Assembly: GCF_009720825.1 (NCBI RefSeq)
Contig: NZ_WNKY01000043.1
Span: forward strand, 1-53,026
Source of the DNA: Duganella radicis
GTDB taxonomy: Bacteria > Pseudomonadota > Gammaproteobacteria > Burkholderiales > Burkholderiaceae_D
Direction of reading: 5' to 3'
DNA: 53,026 bases
Shown here: positions 8,260 to 16,443 of the stretch, in pieces
Layout: every line of letters starts with the position of its first letter
How positions within the stretch are numbered: position 1 is the stretch's first letter
Notes under the pieces: model-generated
What the model saw: the letters and a program-made list of their open reading frames with translations, nothing else
Databases searched by the model: none
What the model was told of the DNA's origin: nothing
Translations under genes and position numbers: made by a program

Positions 8260-9590
8260 ACAGCATGCTGCAGCCGCCGCCGGCGGACCAGGCCGCGCCA
8301 GCCACCGTGCTGTGCGTGGACGACGAACCCAACATCCTGGCGGCGCTGCGCCGCCTGTTCCGCCCGGCCGGCTACCGGGTGCTGCTGGCCGAGAGCGGCG
8401 CCGCCGGACTGGCCGTGCTGGAACAGCAGGCGGTGGACCTGGTGATCTCCGACATGCGCATGCCGGAAATGAACGGCGCCCAGTTCCTGGCCCAGGTGCG
8501 GCAGCGCTGGCCGGACACCCTGCGCCTGCTGCTGACCGGCTACTCCGACATCCAGTCGATCCAGGACGCCATCAACTGCGGCGAGATCTACCGCTACATC
8601 ACCAAGCCGTGGGAGGACGGCGACATGCTGCTGGTGGTGCGCCACGCGCTGGAGCGGCGCCAGCTGGAGCAGGACAAGCAGCGGCTGGAGGCGCTGACGC
8701 TGCGCCAGAACGAGGAACTCAAGGCGCTCAACCAGAGCCTGGAGGCCAAGGTCGAGCAGCGCACCCGCCAGCTCAAGACCGAGCACGAGGCCACCGTGGC
8801 CGCCAACGCCAAGCTCAAGCAAAACTTCGTCACCACCATCAAGATCTTCTCCAGCATGATCGAGCTGCGCGCCCACAACCAGCCCGGCCACGCGCGCCTG
8901 GTGGCCGACCTGGCGCGCAAGATGGCCGCCGTGCTGGGGCTGGAGGGGCGCGACGCCCAGGACGTGTTCATCGCCGCCCTGCTGCACGACATCGGCAAGA
9001 TCGGCTTTTCCGACGAGATGCTGCAAACGCCGCTGACCCTGCTGCGCGGCGACGCCTTGGCGCTGTTCCGCAAGCACCCGGTGCGCGCCGAGGAACTGCT
9101 GATGCCGCTGGAGGACTTGCGCGGCAGCGCGCTCATCCTGCGCAGCCAGCTGGAACGCTTCGACGGCAACGGCTTCCCGGACGGCCTGGCCGGGCTGGCC
9201 ATCCCGCTGGGCGCGCGCATCCTGGCGCTGGCGGCCGACTACTACAATCTGCAACAGGGCGCCATGGTGCAGCGCCATCTGCGCGCCGACGAGGCCAAGT
9301 CGCTGATCCTCGACGCCGGCGGCAAGCGCTACGACCCGCACGTGGTAGCGGCGTTCCGCCAGATCATCGACGGCGCCCAGCCCGACAGCGGCGCCGGGGT
9401 GGAGGTGCTGTCCGGCGAGCTGCTGCCGGGCATGGTGCTGGCGCGCGACCTGGTCAGCCGCGACGGCCTGATGCTGCTGGCGGTCGACCACGTGCTGGAC
9501 GCGCGCATGATCCAGCAGGTGCAGGACTTCGAGACCAAGAGCGGCGGCCGGCTGCCGATCTGGGTGCGCAACCCGCGGGAGGGCGCATGA
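8256..9590 (+). CDS. Receiver - degenerate HD-GYP response regulator
   Basis: This 444-residue protein has a receiver (15-135; Asp66 in SDMRMPEMNG, Lys117 in TKPW), a coiled coil (135-190) and an RpfG-like HD-GYP domain (about 190-360). The first half of the HD-GYP site is intact: GHARLVADLA, LLHDIGKIG with His244-Asp245, and His274 in KHPVRAEELL. The second half is not: the usual HHExxDGxGYP reads SQLERFDGNGFP (297-308), so the paired histidines are replaced by Ser-Gln-Leu, and the later DxxDA motif reads ADYYN. Loss of three to four metal ligands argues against normal c-di-GMP hydrolysis. A short C-terminal module ends the protein. Confidence 0.88.
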   Translation: MNSMLQPPPADQAAPATVLCVDDEPNILAALRRLFRPAGYRVLLAESGAAGLAVLEQQAVDLVISDMRMPEMNGAQFLAQVRQRWPDTLRLLLTGYSDIQSIQDAINCGEIYRYITKPWEDGDMLLVVRHALERRQLEQDKQRLEALTLRQNEELKALNQSLEAKVEQRTRQLKTEHEATVAANAKLKQNFVTTIKIFSSMIELRAHNQPGHARLVADLARKMAAVLGLEGRDAQDVFIAALLHDIGKIGFSDEMLQTPLTLLRGDALALFRKHPVRAEELLMPLEDLRGSALILRSQLERFDGNGFPDGLAGLAIPLGARILALAADYYNLQQGAMVQRHLRADEAKSLILDAGGKRYDPHVVAAFRQIIDGAQPDSGAGVEVLSGELLPGMVLARDLVSRDGLMLLAVDHVLDARMIQQVQDFETKSGGRLPIWVRNPREGA

Positions 9591-10075
9591 GCAAGATCCT
9601 GCTGATCGACGACGACCCCCACGTGCTGGCCGCGCTGGAGCGGGCGCTGCGCCAGATCCTGCGCGAGCAGCCGCCCGAGATCGAACGCCACGCCAATCCC
9701 TTCGACGCCCTGGCGCGCATCTGCGAATGCGAGTTCGATCTGGTGATCTGCGACTACCTGATGCCGCAGATGAGCGGCGGCGAGCTGTTGCAGGTGCTCA
9801 AGGACGTGGCGCCGCGCACCGTGCGCATCATGCTGAGCGCCTCGACCGAGTACGGCACCGTGGTCAGCGCCATCAACGAGGCGGCCGCGTTCCGCTTCAT
9901 GAGCAAGCCGTGGGACGCGGCCGAGCTGGAGCAGAACGTGCGCCAGGCGCTGGCGCTGCGCGCCAGCCTGGTGCCGCCGCCCTCGGCCGAGGAGCTGGAG
10001 GCGCGGCGGCTGGAGGCCGAGGAACCGGGCCTGCTGCAAGTGCGGCGCGACGCCGACGGCTCGGTCATCCTTTAG
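9587..10075 (+). CDS. Single-domain response regulator
   Basis: The 162-residue receiver has acidic DDD at 8-10, phospho-acceptor Asp in ICDYLMPQMSGGELL (about residue 54) and the KPW lysine in RFMSKPWD. A charged tail of about 35 residues (SAEELEARRLEAEEPG) follows, with no output domain. It could be a phosphate shuttle or sink for the operon's kinase. The start overlaps the preceding stop (ATGA at 9587-9590). Its end overlaps the convergent kinase gene by 11 bases. Confidence 0.85.
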   Translation: MSKILLIDDDPHVLAALERALRQILREQPPEIERHANPFDALARICECEFDLVICDYLMPQMSGGELLQVLKDVAPRTVRIMLSASTEYGTVVSAINEAAAFRFMSKPWDAAELEQNVRQALALRASLVPPPSAEELEARRLEAEEPGLLQVRRDADGSVIL

Positions 10076-11396
10076 CCTCGGCGCCGGGCGGGTGCACCGG
10101 CAGGTGCACGGTGAAGCGGGTGCCCTGCCCCAGCACCGAGGCCACCTCGATGCGGCCGCCGTGGCGGTTGACGATGCCATACGACAGCGACAGCCCCAGC
10201 CCGGTGCCGCTGCCGACCGGCTTGGTGGTGAAGAAGGGTTCGAAGATGCGGTTCAGGTTTTCCGGCGCGATGCCGACGCCGTTGTCGCCGATCTCCACGA
10301 ACACCCAGTGGTCCTTGGGGCCGCCGGGGCCGGCCTCCAGCCCGGTGCGGATGGTGATCACGCCCTGCTCGCGCAGCGCGTGGGCCGCGTTCACCAGCAG
10401 GTTCATGAACACCTGGTTCAGCTGCGAGGCCAGGCAGGTGACCGGCGGCAGCACGCCGTAGCGCTTCTCGACCCGGGCCTTGTACTTGATCTCGTTGCTG
10501 ACGATGTTGAGGGTGCTGTCCAGCCCGTGGTGCAGATCGGCCACCTGCCACTCGGTCTCGCCCACGTGGGAAAAATCCTTGAGCGCCTGGACGATGTCCT
10601 TGACCCGCTTGAGGCCGTCCATCGATTCGCGCACCAGGTCGGTCACGTCGTCGCGCAGGAATTCCAGGTCGGCCTGGCGCCGCAGCGCCGCCAGCTGCGC
10701 CGCCAGCGCGGGGTGCGGCGCGGCGGCCTGCTCGTATTGATCGATCACCTGCAACAGCGTGCCGACATAGTTCTTGAGCGAGCCCATGTTGGAATTGACG
10801 AAGCCGACCGGATTGTTGATCTCGTGGGCGATGCCGGCCGCCAGCTGGCCGATCGAGGCCATCTTTTCCGATTGCAGCAATTGCTCGTGGGCGTTGCGCA
10901 GCTCGGCGATCAGCTGTTGCTGCTCCACGCCCTTGGCCTGCAAATCCTCCTCCATGCGCTTGCGCTCGGTGATGTCGGTCAGCGAGCCGATCACCTCCAG
11001 CGGCGCGCCGTGCTCGTCGCGGATCAGGCGCAGCGTGTCGTGCATCCACAGATAGCTGCCGTCGTGGATGCGGAAGCGGTATTCATACGCGCGCTGGCCC
11101 TCGGTGAACACCAGCGCCAGGCTGGAAAAGATATTCGGCGCATCCTCGGGATGGATGTGGTCGAACCAGAAATTGGGGTCGGCCACCATCTGCTCGGGAC
11201 GGTAGCCCAGCACATTGTAGGCGTTGTTACTGACAAAGGTCATCTTGAAGTCACCGCTGGGCACGGTGCAATAGATGATGGCCGGCGTGTTGTCGACCAG
11301 GTATTGCAAGCGCACCAGCGGCGACGCGGCGGCGGCCGGCGTGGCGCGCGCGCTGGCGGTGTCGGCGATGAGAGAATCAAACTCTTCAAATTGCAT
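10065..11396 (-). CDS. PAS-domain sensor histidine kinase (paralogue of the kinase at 6784)
   Basis: This 443-residue soluble kinase has a PAS domain (about 28-145: DNTPAIIYCTVPSGDF, HPEDAPNIF, closing in DITERKRMEE), a coiled coil (145-180), H box AHEINNPVGF with His191, an insert, N box NLLVNAAHAL, G1 DNGVGI, FFTTK and G2 GTGLGLSLSYG. It shares the unusual DSTLNIVSNEIKYKA segment with the forward kinase at 6784, so the two are paralogues. ATG 11396 starts the protein at MQFEEFDSL; an upstream in-frame extension is low-complexity and basic and was rejected. A weak GAGG is the only ribosome site. It faces the signalling operon tail to tail, with an 11-base overlap. Confidence 0.9.
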   Translation of the reverse strand: MQFEEFDSLIADTASARATPAAAASPLVRLQYLVDNTPAIIYCTVPSGDFKMTFVSNNAYNVLGYRPEQMVADPNFWFDHIHPEDAPNIFSSLALVFTEGQRAYEYRFRIHDGSYLWMHDTLRLIRDEHGAPLEVIGSLTDITERKRMEEDLQAKGVEQQQLIAELRNAHEQLLQSEKMASIGQLAAGIAHEINNPVGFVNSNMGSLKNYVGTLLQVIDQYEQAAAPHPALAAQLAALRRQADLEFLRDDVTDLVRESMDGLKRVKDIVQALKDFSHVGETEWQVADLHHGLDSTLNIVSNEIKYKARVEKRYGVLPPVTCLASQLNQVFMNLLVNAAHALREQGVITIRTGLEAGPGGPKDHWVFVEIGDNGVGIAPENLNRIFEPFFTTKPVGSGTGLGLSLSYGIVNRHGGRIEVASVLGQGTRFTVHLPVHPPGAEAKG

Positions 11397-11498
11397 ATCG
11401 ATAGCCTCGCAGCACGGCCGGCACGCGCCCCGTGGGCGCTGGCGGCTTTCCCGATTATGCCTTAGTTTGCCTCGCCGCGCGCGCAATCTCGCGCGGCG

Positions 11499-12371
11499 TC
11501 ACCAGCCGGGCAGATAGGCGTAAGGGGCGGGCTCCGGTGGCGCGGGCGCCGGCGGCGGCGTCATCCATTCGCGCGGATCGACCCGGTAGTACTTGAGGAA
11601 CTCGGCATACAGCGCGGGATGATGCCCGGCCATCTGGTACGGCTTCTCGAAAAAGGTTTCGGTGGCGACCGCGAAGAATTCGGCCGGATTGGTGGCGCCG
11701 TACGGGTCCATCACCGTCTGCTGGCGGTACATGGCGTGCAGGCGCAGGTTCTGGTAGTCGCGCGACAGCACTTCCGACCATTCGCTGTAGCTGGCCGGAT
11801 TGCCCAGATACGGCGCGCCGTTGGCGCGGCCCGACTCGCTGTCGAGCTGATGGGCGAATTCGTGCAGCACCACATTGTGGCCATCGGTCCAGTCGGCCGC
11901 GCCGCGCCGCACATTGTCCCACGACAGCACCACGCGGCCATCGTCCCACGATTCGCCCAGCATGCTTTGGCGGCCCGGCGTGACCACCCCGCCCGGCCCC
12001 ACCTCGGCGCGCTGCGCCACGAACTCGCTGGGATAGACCAGGATGGTGTGCAGGGCCGGATACACCTTGCTGGGGCGGTTCAGCAACAGCAGGCAGGCCT
12101 GGCCGGCGATGGTGACCGCCATCTCGTCGCTCACCGCCAGCCCCTCGCAGCCGACGAATTTCTTCTGATGCAGGAATTGCACCACCAGGCGCCGCAGCTG
12201 CTGTTGCAGGTCCGGGCTCATGCGTTGGTAGACGGGGATATTACGCTGCAACACCGCCTCCGCCGCCGCGGGCAGGGGCCGGGCCAGCACACGCCGGAGG
12301 CGCCAGCGCGGATACAGAAAAGGCGCCGCGATCAGCAGCGCCGTCAGGCCTATCCAGATTAAAGCTTCCAT
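11499..12371 (-). CDS. mtfA: MtfA-like zinc metallopeptidase (M90 family)
   Basis: The 290-residue protein has an N-terminal membrane anchor (residues 3-20) and the zinc motif HEFAHQLD with His170, Glu171 and His174, followed by a conserved downstream region including NPAEFFAVATETFFE (a third ligand, Glu, is expected there). In enterobacteria MtfA binds the glucose-PTS repressor Mlc and has aminopeptidase activity. Family length is about 265; the extra residues here are the N-terminal anchor and a Pro-rich C-terminal tail (TPPPAPAPPEP). No PTS gene is nearby, so the target in this organism may differ. Confidence 0.85.
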   Translation of the reverse strand: MEALIWIGLTALLIAAPFLYPRWRLRRVLARPLPAAAEAVLQRNIPVYQRMSPDLQQQLRRLVVQFLHQKKFVGCEGLAVSDEMAVTIAGQACLLLLNRPSKVYPALHTILVYPSEFVAQRAEVGPGGVVTPGRQSMLGESWDDGRVVLSWDNVRRGAADWTDGHNVVLHEFAHQLDSESGRANGAPYLGNPASYSEWSEVLSRDYQNLRLHAMYRQQTVMDPYGATNPAEFFAVATETFFEKPYQMAGHHPALYAEFLKYYRVDPREWMTPPPAPAPPEPAPYAYLPGW

Positions 12372-12415
12372 ATGCCGCCGTCCGTGTCATGTCTTGACGG
12401 AATAGTTGGGGTTGC

Positions 12416-12441
12416 ATGTTTGCATTTCAATACGCAAACAT
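12416..12441. repeat. 8-bp inverted repeat ATGTTTGC / GCAAACAT
   Basis: Perfect 8-base arms (12416-12423 and 12434-12441) with a 10-base spacer lie in the gap between the start of the mtfA-like gene and the end of the regulator gene at 12464. It could be an operator for mtfA or a weak transcript-end hairpin of the regulator gene; no T-run follows on either strand. Confidence 0.4.
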
Positions 12442-12463
12442 CCTACCCCTGCGGCGGCTGGGC

Positions 12464-13090
12464 TTACTCCGCTTTTTGTTGCGATGCCGGCGTGCCGAAC
12501 AGGGCGGCCACCAGCGGGTCGCGCATCACCGGGCCGCGGTTGACGCGGATGGCGTAATGGGTGTCGTCGGCCAGAATGTGGAAGTGGCGGCCGCTGCCGG
12601 CCATGGCTTGCTCGCGCAGGCCCGGACGTTCCTTGCGCGGCGGCGCGCCCTCGCGCTTCGGCTGGGCGATGGCGGCCAGGAAGGCGGCGATGCGCTCCGG
12701 GTCGGGGGTCAGCTGGTAGACCGCCTTGCCCAGATAGGTGGCCGTGCCTTCGACGTAGCGCGCCAGCTCGATCACGCCGGCCTCGCGCAGGTCGCGGATG
12801 TATTTGCGGGCGCCCGAGGGCGAGAATTTCAGGAACCAGGCGATTTCGTCGGCCAGCATTTCGTGCTGGGTCAGCTCGGCGATCAGCTTTTGCATGTTCT
12901 CGATGCGGCGCAGGGTGGCCGAGGTGGAACGCACGCGTTCGATCGACGCCATCGACAGGCCGGGCTTGCGGTCCAGCGGCGCCGGTGTGGAACGCTCCAT
13001 CATCGTCAAACGCGCCGTGGTGGCTTGCATGTCCGGCGAGGCTTTCATCTCGTTCTGGACCATGGTCTGTTGTTTGCTGGCTGCATGCAT
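12464..13090 (-). CDS. Winged-helix type transcriptional regulator (putative)
   Basis: This 208-residue protein has a central helix-turn-helix stretch at about 70-115 (IAELTQHEMLADEIAWFLKF, then SGARKYIRDLREAGVIELA), the pattern of winged-helix DNA-binding domains of the MarR/ArsR class. The N-terminus is polar and flexible, and the tail has HFHILADDTHYAIRVNRGP. I chose ATG 13090 because AAGGAG lies seven bases upstream; a start at 13111 is possible. A dyad operator at 13157-13172 with CATTCT at 13130-13135 precedes it at the standard spacing, so it appears to belong to the stress regulon and may be a second-tier regulator. Confidence 0.7.
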   Translation of the reverse strand: MHAASKQQTMVQNEMKASPDMQATTARLTMMERSTPAPLDRKPGLSMASIERVRSTSATLRRIENMQKLIAELTQHEMLADEIAWFLKFSPSGARKYIRDLREAGVIELARYVEGTATYLGKAVYQLTPDPERIAAFLAAIAQPKREGAPPRKERPGLREQAMAGSGRHFHILADDTHYAIRVNRGPVMRDPLVAALFGTPASQQKAE

Positions 13091-13156
13091 GGGAACACTC
13101 CTTAAAAACATTTCAATGGCTTGGGGTCAAGAATGCCCGCTCGCAGCGTTCCGGTC

Positions 13157-13172
13157 TGTGCGTCAACGAACA
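13157..13172. promoter_or_regulatory. Dyad operator TGTGCG-TCAA-CGAACA
   Basis: One of ten NGTNCG-N4-CGNACN sites. On the reverse strand CATTCT (13130-13135) lies 21 bp beyond it, placing the dyad centre near -41.5 for the regulator gene at 13090. Confidence 0.6.
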
Positions 13173-13241
13173 TTGTGGAGGCTTCTTTGCCTTAACTTGG
13201 GACAAGCGCGTTTCAATTAAGTTCCAGGAAATGTGGCGGGT

Positions 13242-13255
13242 TTGATACAGCTCAA
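13242..13255. promoter_or_regulatory. FNR-like box TTGAT-ACAG-CTCAA
   Basis: This matches the classical FNR/Anr operator TTGAT-N4-ATCAA with one mismatch. Its centre lies 61.5 bases upstream of the start point inferred for ompA, a usual class I distance for Crp/Fnr activators. It could link ompA to oxygen or another Crp/Fnr protein; this is inference from pattern and spacing only. Confidence 0.4.
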
Positions 13256-13260
13256 AGTTT

Positions 13261-13276
13261 GGTGCGCTAGCGAACG
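13261..13276. promoter_or_regulatory. Dyad operator GGTGCG-CTAG-CGAACG upstream of ompA
   Basis: This fits the NGTNCG-N4-CGNACN pattern. On the forward strand TAATCT (13298-13303) starts exactly 21 bp after the site, so the dyad would be centred at -41.5 of the ompA transcript. Confidence 0.6.
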
Positions 13277-13376
13277 GTGAAAACGCACCAACGCGCCTAA
13301 TCTTCGGTCCAACAGCGATGCGACAACATTGCTGCTTTTGAAACAATTATTTCTCAATAAAAACGGGAGCTAACCA

Positions 13377-14417
13377 GTGAATAAATCCAAGAAGATTGCC
13401 CTCGCCGCCGCAGCCCTGTGTGCGTCGTGTTCCGCCATGGCCCAAGATCCGGTCATCAATCCATCGTGGTATATCCAGCCCAGCGTGAACGGCGTCAAGC
13501 CCGACTCCGACTTCGGCGTGGACAAGCGCGGCTACGGCGCCGGCCTGAAGTTCGGCAAGGCCGTGAGCGAAAACTGGGACGTGCAGACCGGCTACACCTA
13601 TGCCCGCTCCCGTGAAAACAACCAGCGCTATCAGCAGGAAACGCTGGGCGTCGACGGCCTCTACCTGTTCTCGCGCAAAAGCTTCCGTCCCTTCATCCTG
13701 GTGGGCGTCGGCGCCGAGCGCGACAAGGTCAACCTGCTGGGCAATATCGAGCGCAAGAAAACCTCGCCTTACGCCAGCGTCGGGCTCGGCTTCCAGGCCG
13801 ACCTGAGCGAGCGCGTGGCGCTGCAAGCGGACCTCCGCAATGTGCACGGCTTCATCCGCGGCGACGAGTTCCCCAACTCCAAGAGCAACAACTACTACGC
13901 CACCGTCGGCCTGAACATCGCCTTCAACGCGCCGCCGCGCGCCGCCCCGCCGGCGCCGCCGCCAGCGCCGGTGGTGCAGGAACCGCCGCCACCGCCACCG
14001 GCGCCGCCAGCCCCGCCGCCGCCGCCGCCGGCGCGCTTCGAGAAGGTGACCATGTCGGCCACCGAGCTGTTCGCGTTTGACAGCGCCAAGCTCAACCCGA
14101 ACCAGCCCAAGCTGGACGACATCGCCAACGTCCTCAACAACAACACCGGCATCAATGACGTGGTGATCAGCGGCTACGCCGACCGCCTCGGCAGCGAGAA
14201 GTACAACCAGAAACTGTCCGAGCGCCGCGCCAACGTGGTCAAGGACTACTTGGTCGGCAAGGGCGTGGCCGCCAGCCGCCTGAAGGCCGAGGGCCGCGGC
14301 GAGGCCAATCCGGTGGTCGAGTGCCACGACAAGAAGCGCGCCGACCTGATCAAGTGCCTGGAACCGAACCGCCGGGTCGAGGTGGAGCAGATCACCATCG
14401 AGCGCCGGGTGCAGTAA
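13377..14417 (+). CDS. ompA: OmpA-family outer-membrane protein
   Basis: The 346-residue protein has a signal peptide cleaved after SAMAQ (about residue 23), an eight-strand beta-barrel-like N-domain (about 25-182), a very Pro/Ala-rich hinge (183-218), and an OmpA C-terminal peptidoglycan-binding domain (about 222-340) with ELFAFDSAKL, the NNTGINDVVISGYADRLG region, YNQKLSERRANVV and NRRVEVEQ. It ties the outer membrane to peptidoglycan. The start is a GTG preceded by GGGAG. The cysteine pair CHDKKRADLIKC in the C-domain matches the disulphide seen in beta/gamma OmpA proteins. Upstream lie an FNR-like box and one regulon dyad. Confidence 0.9.
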   Translation: MNKSKKIALAAAALCASCSAMAQDPVINPSWYIQPSVNGVKPDSDFGVDKRGYGAGLKFGKAVSENWDVQTGYTYARSRENNQRYQQETLGVDGLYLFSRKSFRPFILVGVGAERDKVNLLGNIERKKTSPYASVGLGFQADLSERVALQADLRNVHGFIRGDEFPNSKSNNYYATVGLNIAFNAPPRAAPPAPPPAPVVQEPPPPPPAPPAPPPPPPARFEKVTMSATELFAFDSAKLNPNQPKLDDIANVLNNNTGINDVVISGYADRLGSEKYNQKLSERRANVVKDYLVGKGVAASRLKAEGRGEANPVVECHDKKRADLIKCLEPNRRVEVEQITIERRVQ

Positions 14418-14432
14418 AGCGGCGGGCCAGCC

Positions 14433-15281
14433 ATGTTCCCGGTGCTGAAATGCACGGTCTCCGAGTGGTTCGAGCACCGCGGCGGCAGCATGGGAGCGGC
14501 GCTGGCGTTCTACACGCTGTTCTCGCTGGCGCCGATCCTGGTCCTGGTGCTGGCGATCGCCGGCTGGTTCTACGGGCCGCAGGCCGCGCAGGGTGAACTG
14601 TTCGCCCAGTTGCGCGGCCTGGTCGGCCCGCAGGGCGCGGAAGCCATCCAGCTGGTGCTGGCCGGCGCCCGCAACAAGGAAGAAGGCCGCCTCGCGACCC
14701 TGGTCGCCGGCGGCCTGCTGCTGTTTGGCGCCACCACCGTGTTCGCCGAGCTCAAGGCCAGCCTCGACGCCATCTGGCAAGTCCCGCCCCTCACCCACGG
14801 CACCGTGTGGGACGTGGTGCGCACCCGCCTGCTCTCGTTCGGCATGGTGCTGGTGCTGGCCTTCCTGCTGATGGTGTCGCTGGTGGTCAGCGCCGCGCTG
14901 ACGGTGCTGGAAAAATACTGGGGCAGCCTGTGGAGCGAGGCCGGCGTGGCGCTGACCGTGATCAACGCCGTGATCAGCTTCGCGGTGATCGCCGCCCTGT
15001 TTGGCGTGATCTTCAAGATGCTGCCGCGCGTGCAGCTGTCCTGGCACGACGTCACCATCGGCGCGCTTGGCACGGCGGCCCTGTTCACGCTGGGGAAATA
15101 TGCGATCGGCGCCTACATCGGCAACAGCGGCGTGGCCAGCAGCTTTGGCGCGGCCGGCTCGATGATCGCGCTGCTGCTGTGGGTGTACTACTCGGCGCAG
15201 ATCTTCTTCCTGGGCGCCGAGTTCGCGCGCCAGTACGCGCTACAGCTGGGCAGCCTGCGCCACCGCTCACTCGCCCAGTAG
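14433..15281 (+). CDS. YihY/BrkB family inner-membrane protein
   Basis: This is a 282-residue polytopic membrane protein with about six hydrophobic segments. It opens with GAALAFYTLFSLAPILVLVL, the standard signature of the YihY/BrkB (formerly mis-called RNase BN) family, and has FGAAGSMIALLLWVYYSAQIFFLGAEF near the end. Its physiological role is poorly established. It begins 15 bases after ompA and may be co-transcribed with it. Its 3' end overlaps the convergent AI-2E transporter gene by 15 bases. Confidence 0.88.
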   Translation: MFPVLKCTVSEWFEHRGGSMGAALAFYTLFSLAPILVLVLAIAGWFYGPQAAQGELFAQLRGLVGPQGAEAIQLVLAGARNKEEGRLATLVAGGLLLFGATTVFAELKASLDAIWQVPPLTHGTVWDVVRTRLLSFGMVLVLAFLLMVSLVVSAALTVLEKYWGSLWSEAGVALTVINAVISFAVIAALFGVIFKMLPRVQLSWHDVTIGALGTAALFTLGKYAIGAYIGNSGVASSFGAAGSMIALLLWVYYSAQIFFLGAEFARQYALQLGSLRHRSLAQ

Positions 15282-16394
15282 CTCGGCCACCACCTCCATG
15301 CCCTCGACGCGCTCGGCCACCACCTTGACGATCACGATCAGCGGCACACCCAGCAGCAAACCCCACACGCCCCACAGCCAGCCCCAGAACAGCAGGCTGA
15401 CAAACACCGCCGCCGCGTTCATGCGGGCGAAGCGGCCGGTCATCCAGGTCGCCACCACCGTGCCGATCAGGGTGGCGATGGCCAGCGAGGCCCCCATCAC
15501 CAGCAAGCTCATCTGCAAAGACTCAAACTGGAGAAACGCCACCATGCCGGTCGCCAGCATGATCAGCAGCGGACCGAAGTAAGGCATCAGGTGCAGCAGG
15601 CCGGCCACGATGGCCCAGGCGCCGGCGTTCTCCAGCCCCACCCAGCGCAGCGCGATCCACATCAGCAGCGCCAGCGCGGCGTTGGTCACCAGCAGCATCA
15701 GCATGTATTTCTGGATCGAGCTGTTGATGTCCTCCAGTATGTGCACCGTGATGCGCTTCTTGGTCAGCGACGGCCCGGTCAGCTTGACCAGCTTGCGCTT
15801 GAAGGTGTCGCCCGACAGCAGCAGGAAGAACACCAGGAAGATCACCATGGTGGCCTGGCCGAGGAAGCCCATCACGCCCATCGAGCCGGCCCAGATCCAG
15901 TTCATCACCGGGAAGGCTTCCGACGGCGGCGTCGGCGCGGCGCGGCGCGCGGCGCGCTTTTCCTGCGCGCCGGCGGTGGCTTGCTGGAGCTCCGCCGCCA
16001 CGTCCTGGAGGCGCTGGATGGCGCTGGGACCGCCGCTGTGCAGGCGCTCCGACAGCAGCCGCGACAGCTTGTGGCCGGCGGTCGGCAATTCGTCGACGAT
16101 CGACTGGAATTCGCCCTGCACCTTGTCCAGCACCAGCGCCGAGCCGCCCAGGATGGCGGCCGTCACCAGCGTGGCGCCGACTAGGCGCGGAATGCGCAGG
16201 CGCTCCAGCCAGCACACCAGCGGACTCAGGGTATAAGTGATGAGGATGCCCAGCACCAGCGGCACCAGGAAGTCGCGCGACCATTGCAGCGCGTACAGGA
16301 AGACAACGGTGGCGATCACGCCCAGCGCCAGGCCGCGCGCGTGGACATGCAAGGGAAGTCGAGGAGCATCCAGGTCCTCCGCGGGCTGATTCAT
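15267..16394 (-). CDS. AI-2E/PerM family membrane transporter
   Basis: The 375-residue protein has an N-terminal pair of hydrophobic segments, a soluble central stretch (about 90-165, Ala/Gln/Glu-rich), and four to five C-terminal membrane segments, including GLLHLMPYFGPLLIML and LLFWGWLWGVWGLLLGVPLIVIVKV. This is the AI-2E (PF01594) layout, a family of putative exporters first linked to autoinducer-2 and also to ion/proton antiport. The substrate cannot be read from sequence. A second, shorter member lies at 32897-33979. Confidence 0.85.
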   Translation of the reverse strand: MNQPAEDLDAPRLPLHVHARGLALGVIATVVFLYALQWSRDFLVPLVLGILITYTLSPLVCWLERLRIPRLVGATLVTAAILGGSALVLDKVQGEFQSIVDELPTAGHKLSRLLSERLHSGGPSAIQRLQDVAAELQQATAGAQEKRAARRAAPTPPSEAFPVMNWIWAGSMGVMGFLGQATMVIFLVFFLLLSGDTFKRKLVKLTGPSLTKKRITVHILEDINSSIQKYMLMLLVTNAALALLMWIALRWVGLENAGAWAIVAGLLHLMPYFGPLLIMLATGMVAFLQFESLQMSLLVMGASLAIATLIGTVVATWMTGRFARMNAAAVFVSLLFWGWLWGVWGLLLGVPLIVIVKVVAERVEGMEVVAELLGE

Positions 16395-16410
16395 GATGAC
16401 TCACAAGAAC

Positions 16411-16434
16411 GCCGGCGCGTCCACGCGCGCCGGC
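16411..16434 (-). terminator. Hairpin terminator behind the BON gene
   Basis: Perfect 9-base arms GCCGGCGCG and CGCGCCGGC enclose a six-base loop, just after the stop of the BON-domain gene read on the reverse strand. The following bases on that strand are only moderately T-rich (GTTCTTGTG). Confidence 0.55.
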
Positions 16435-16443
16435 CAGGGTTGC

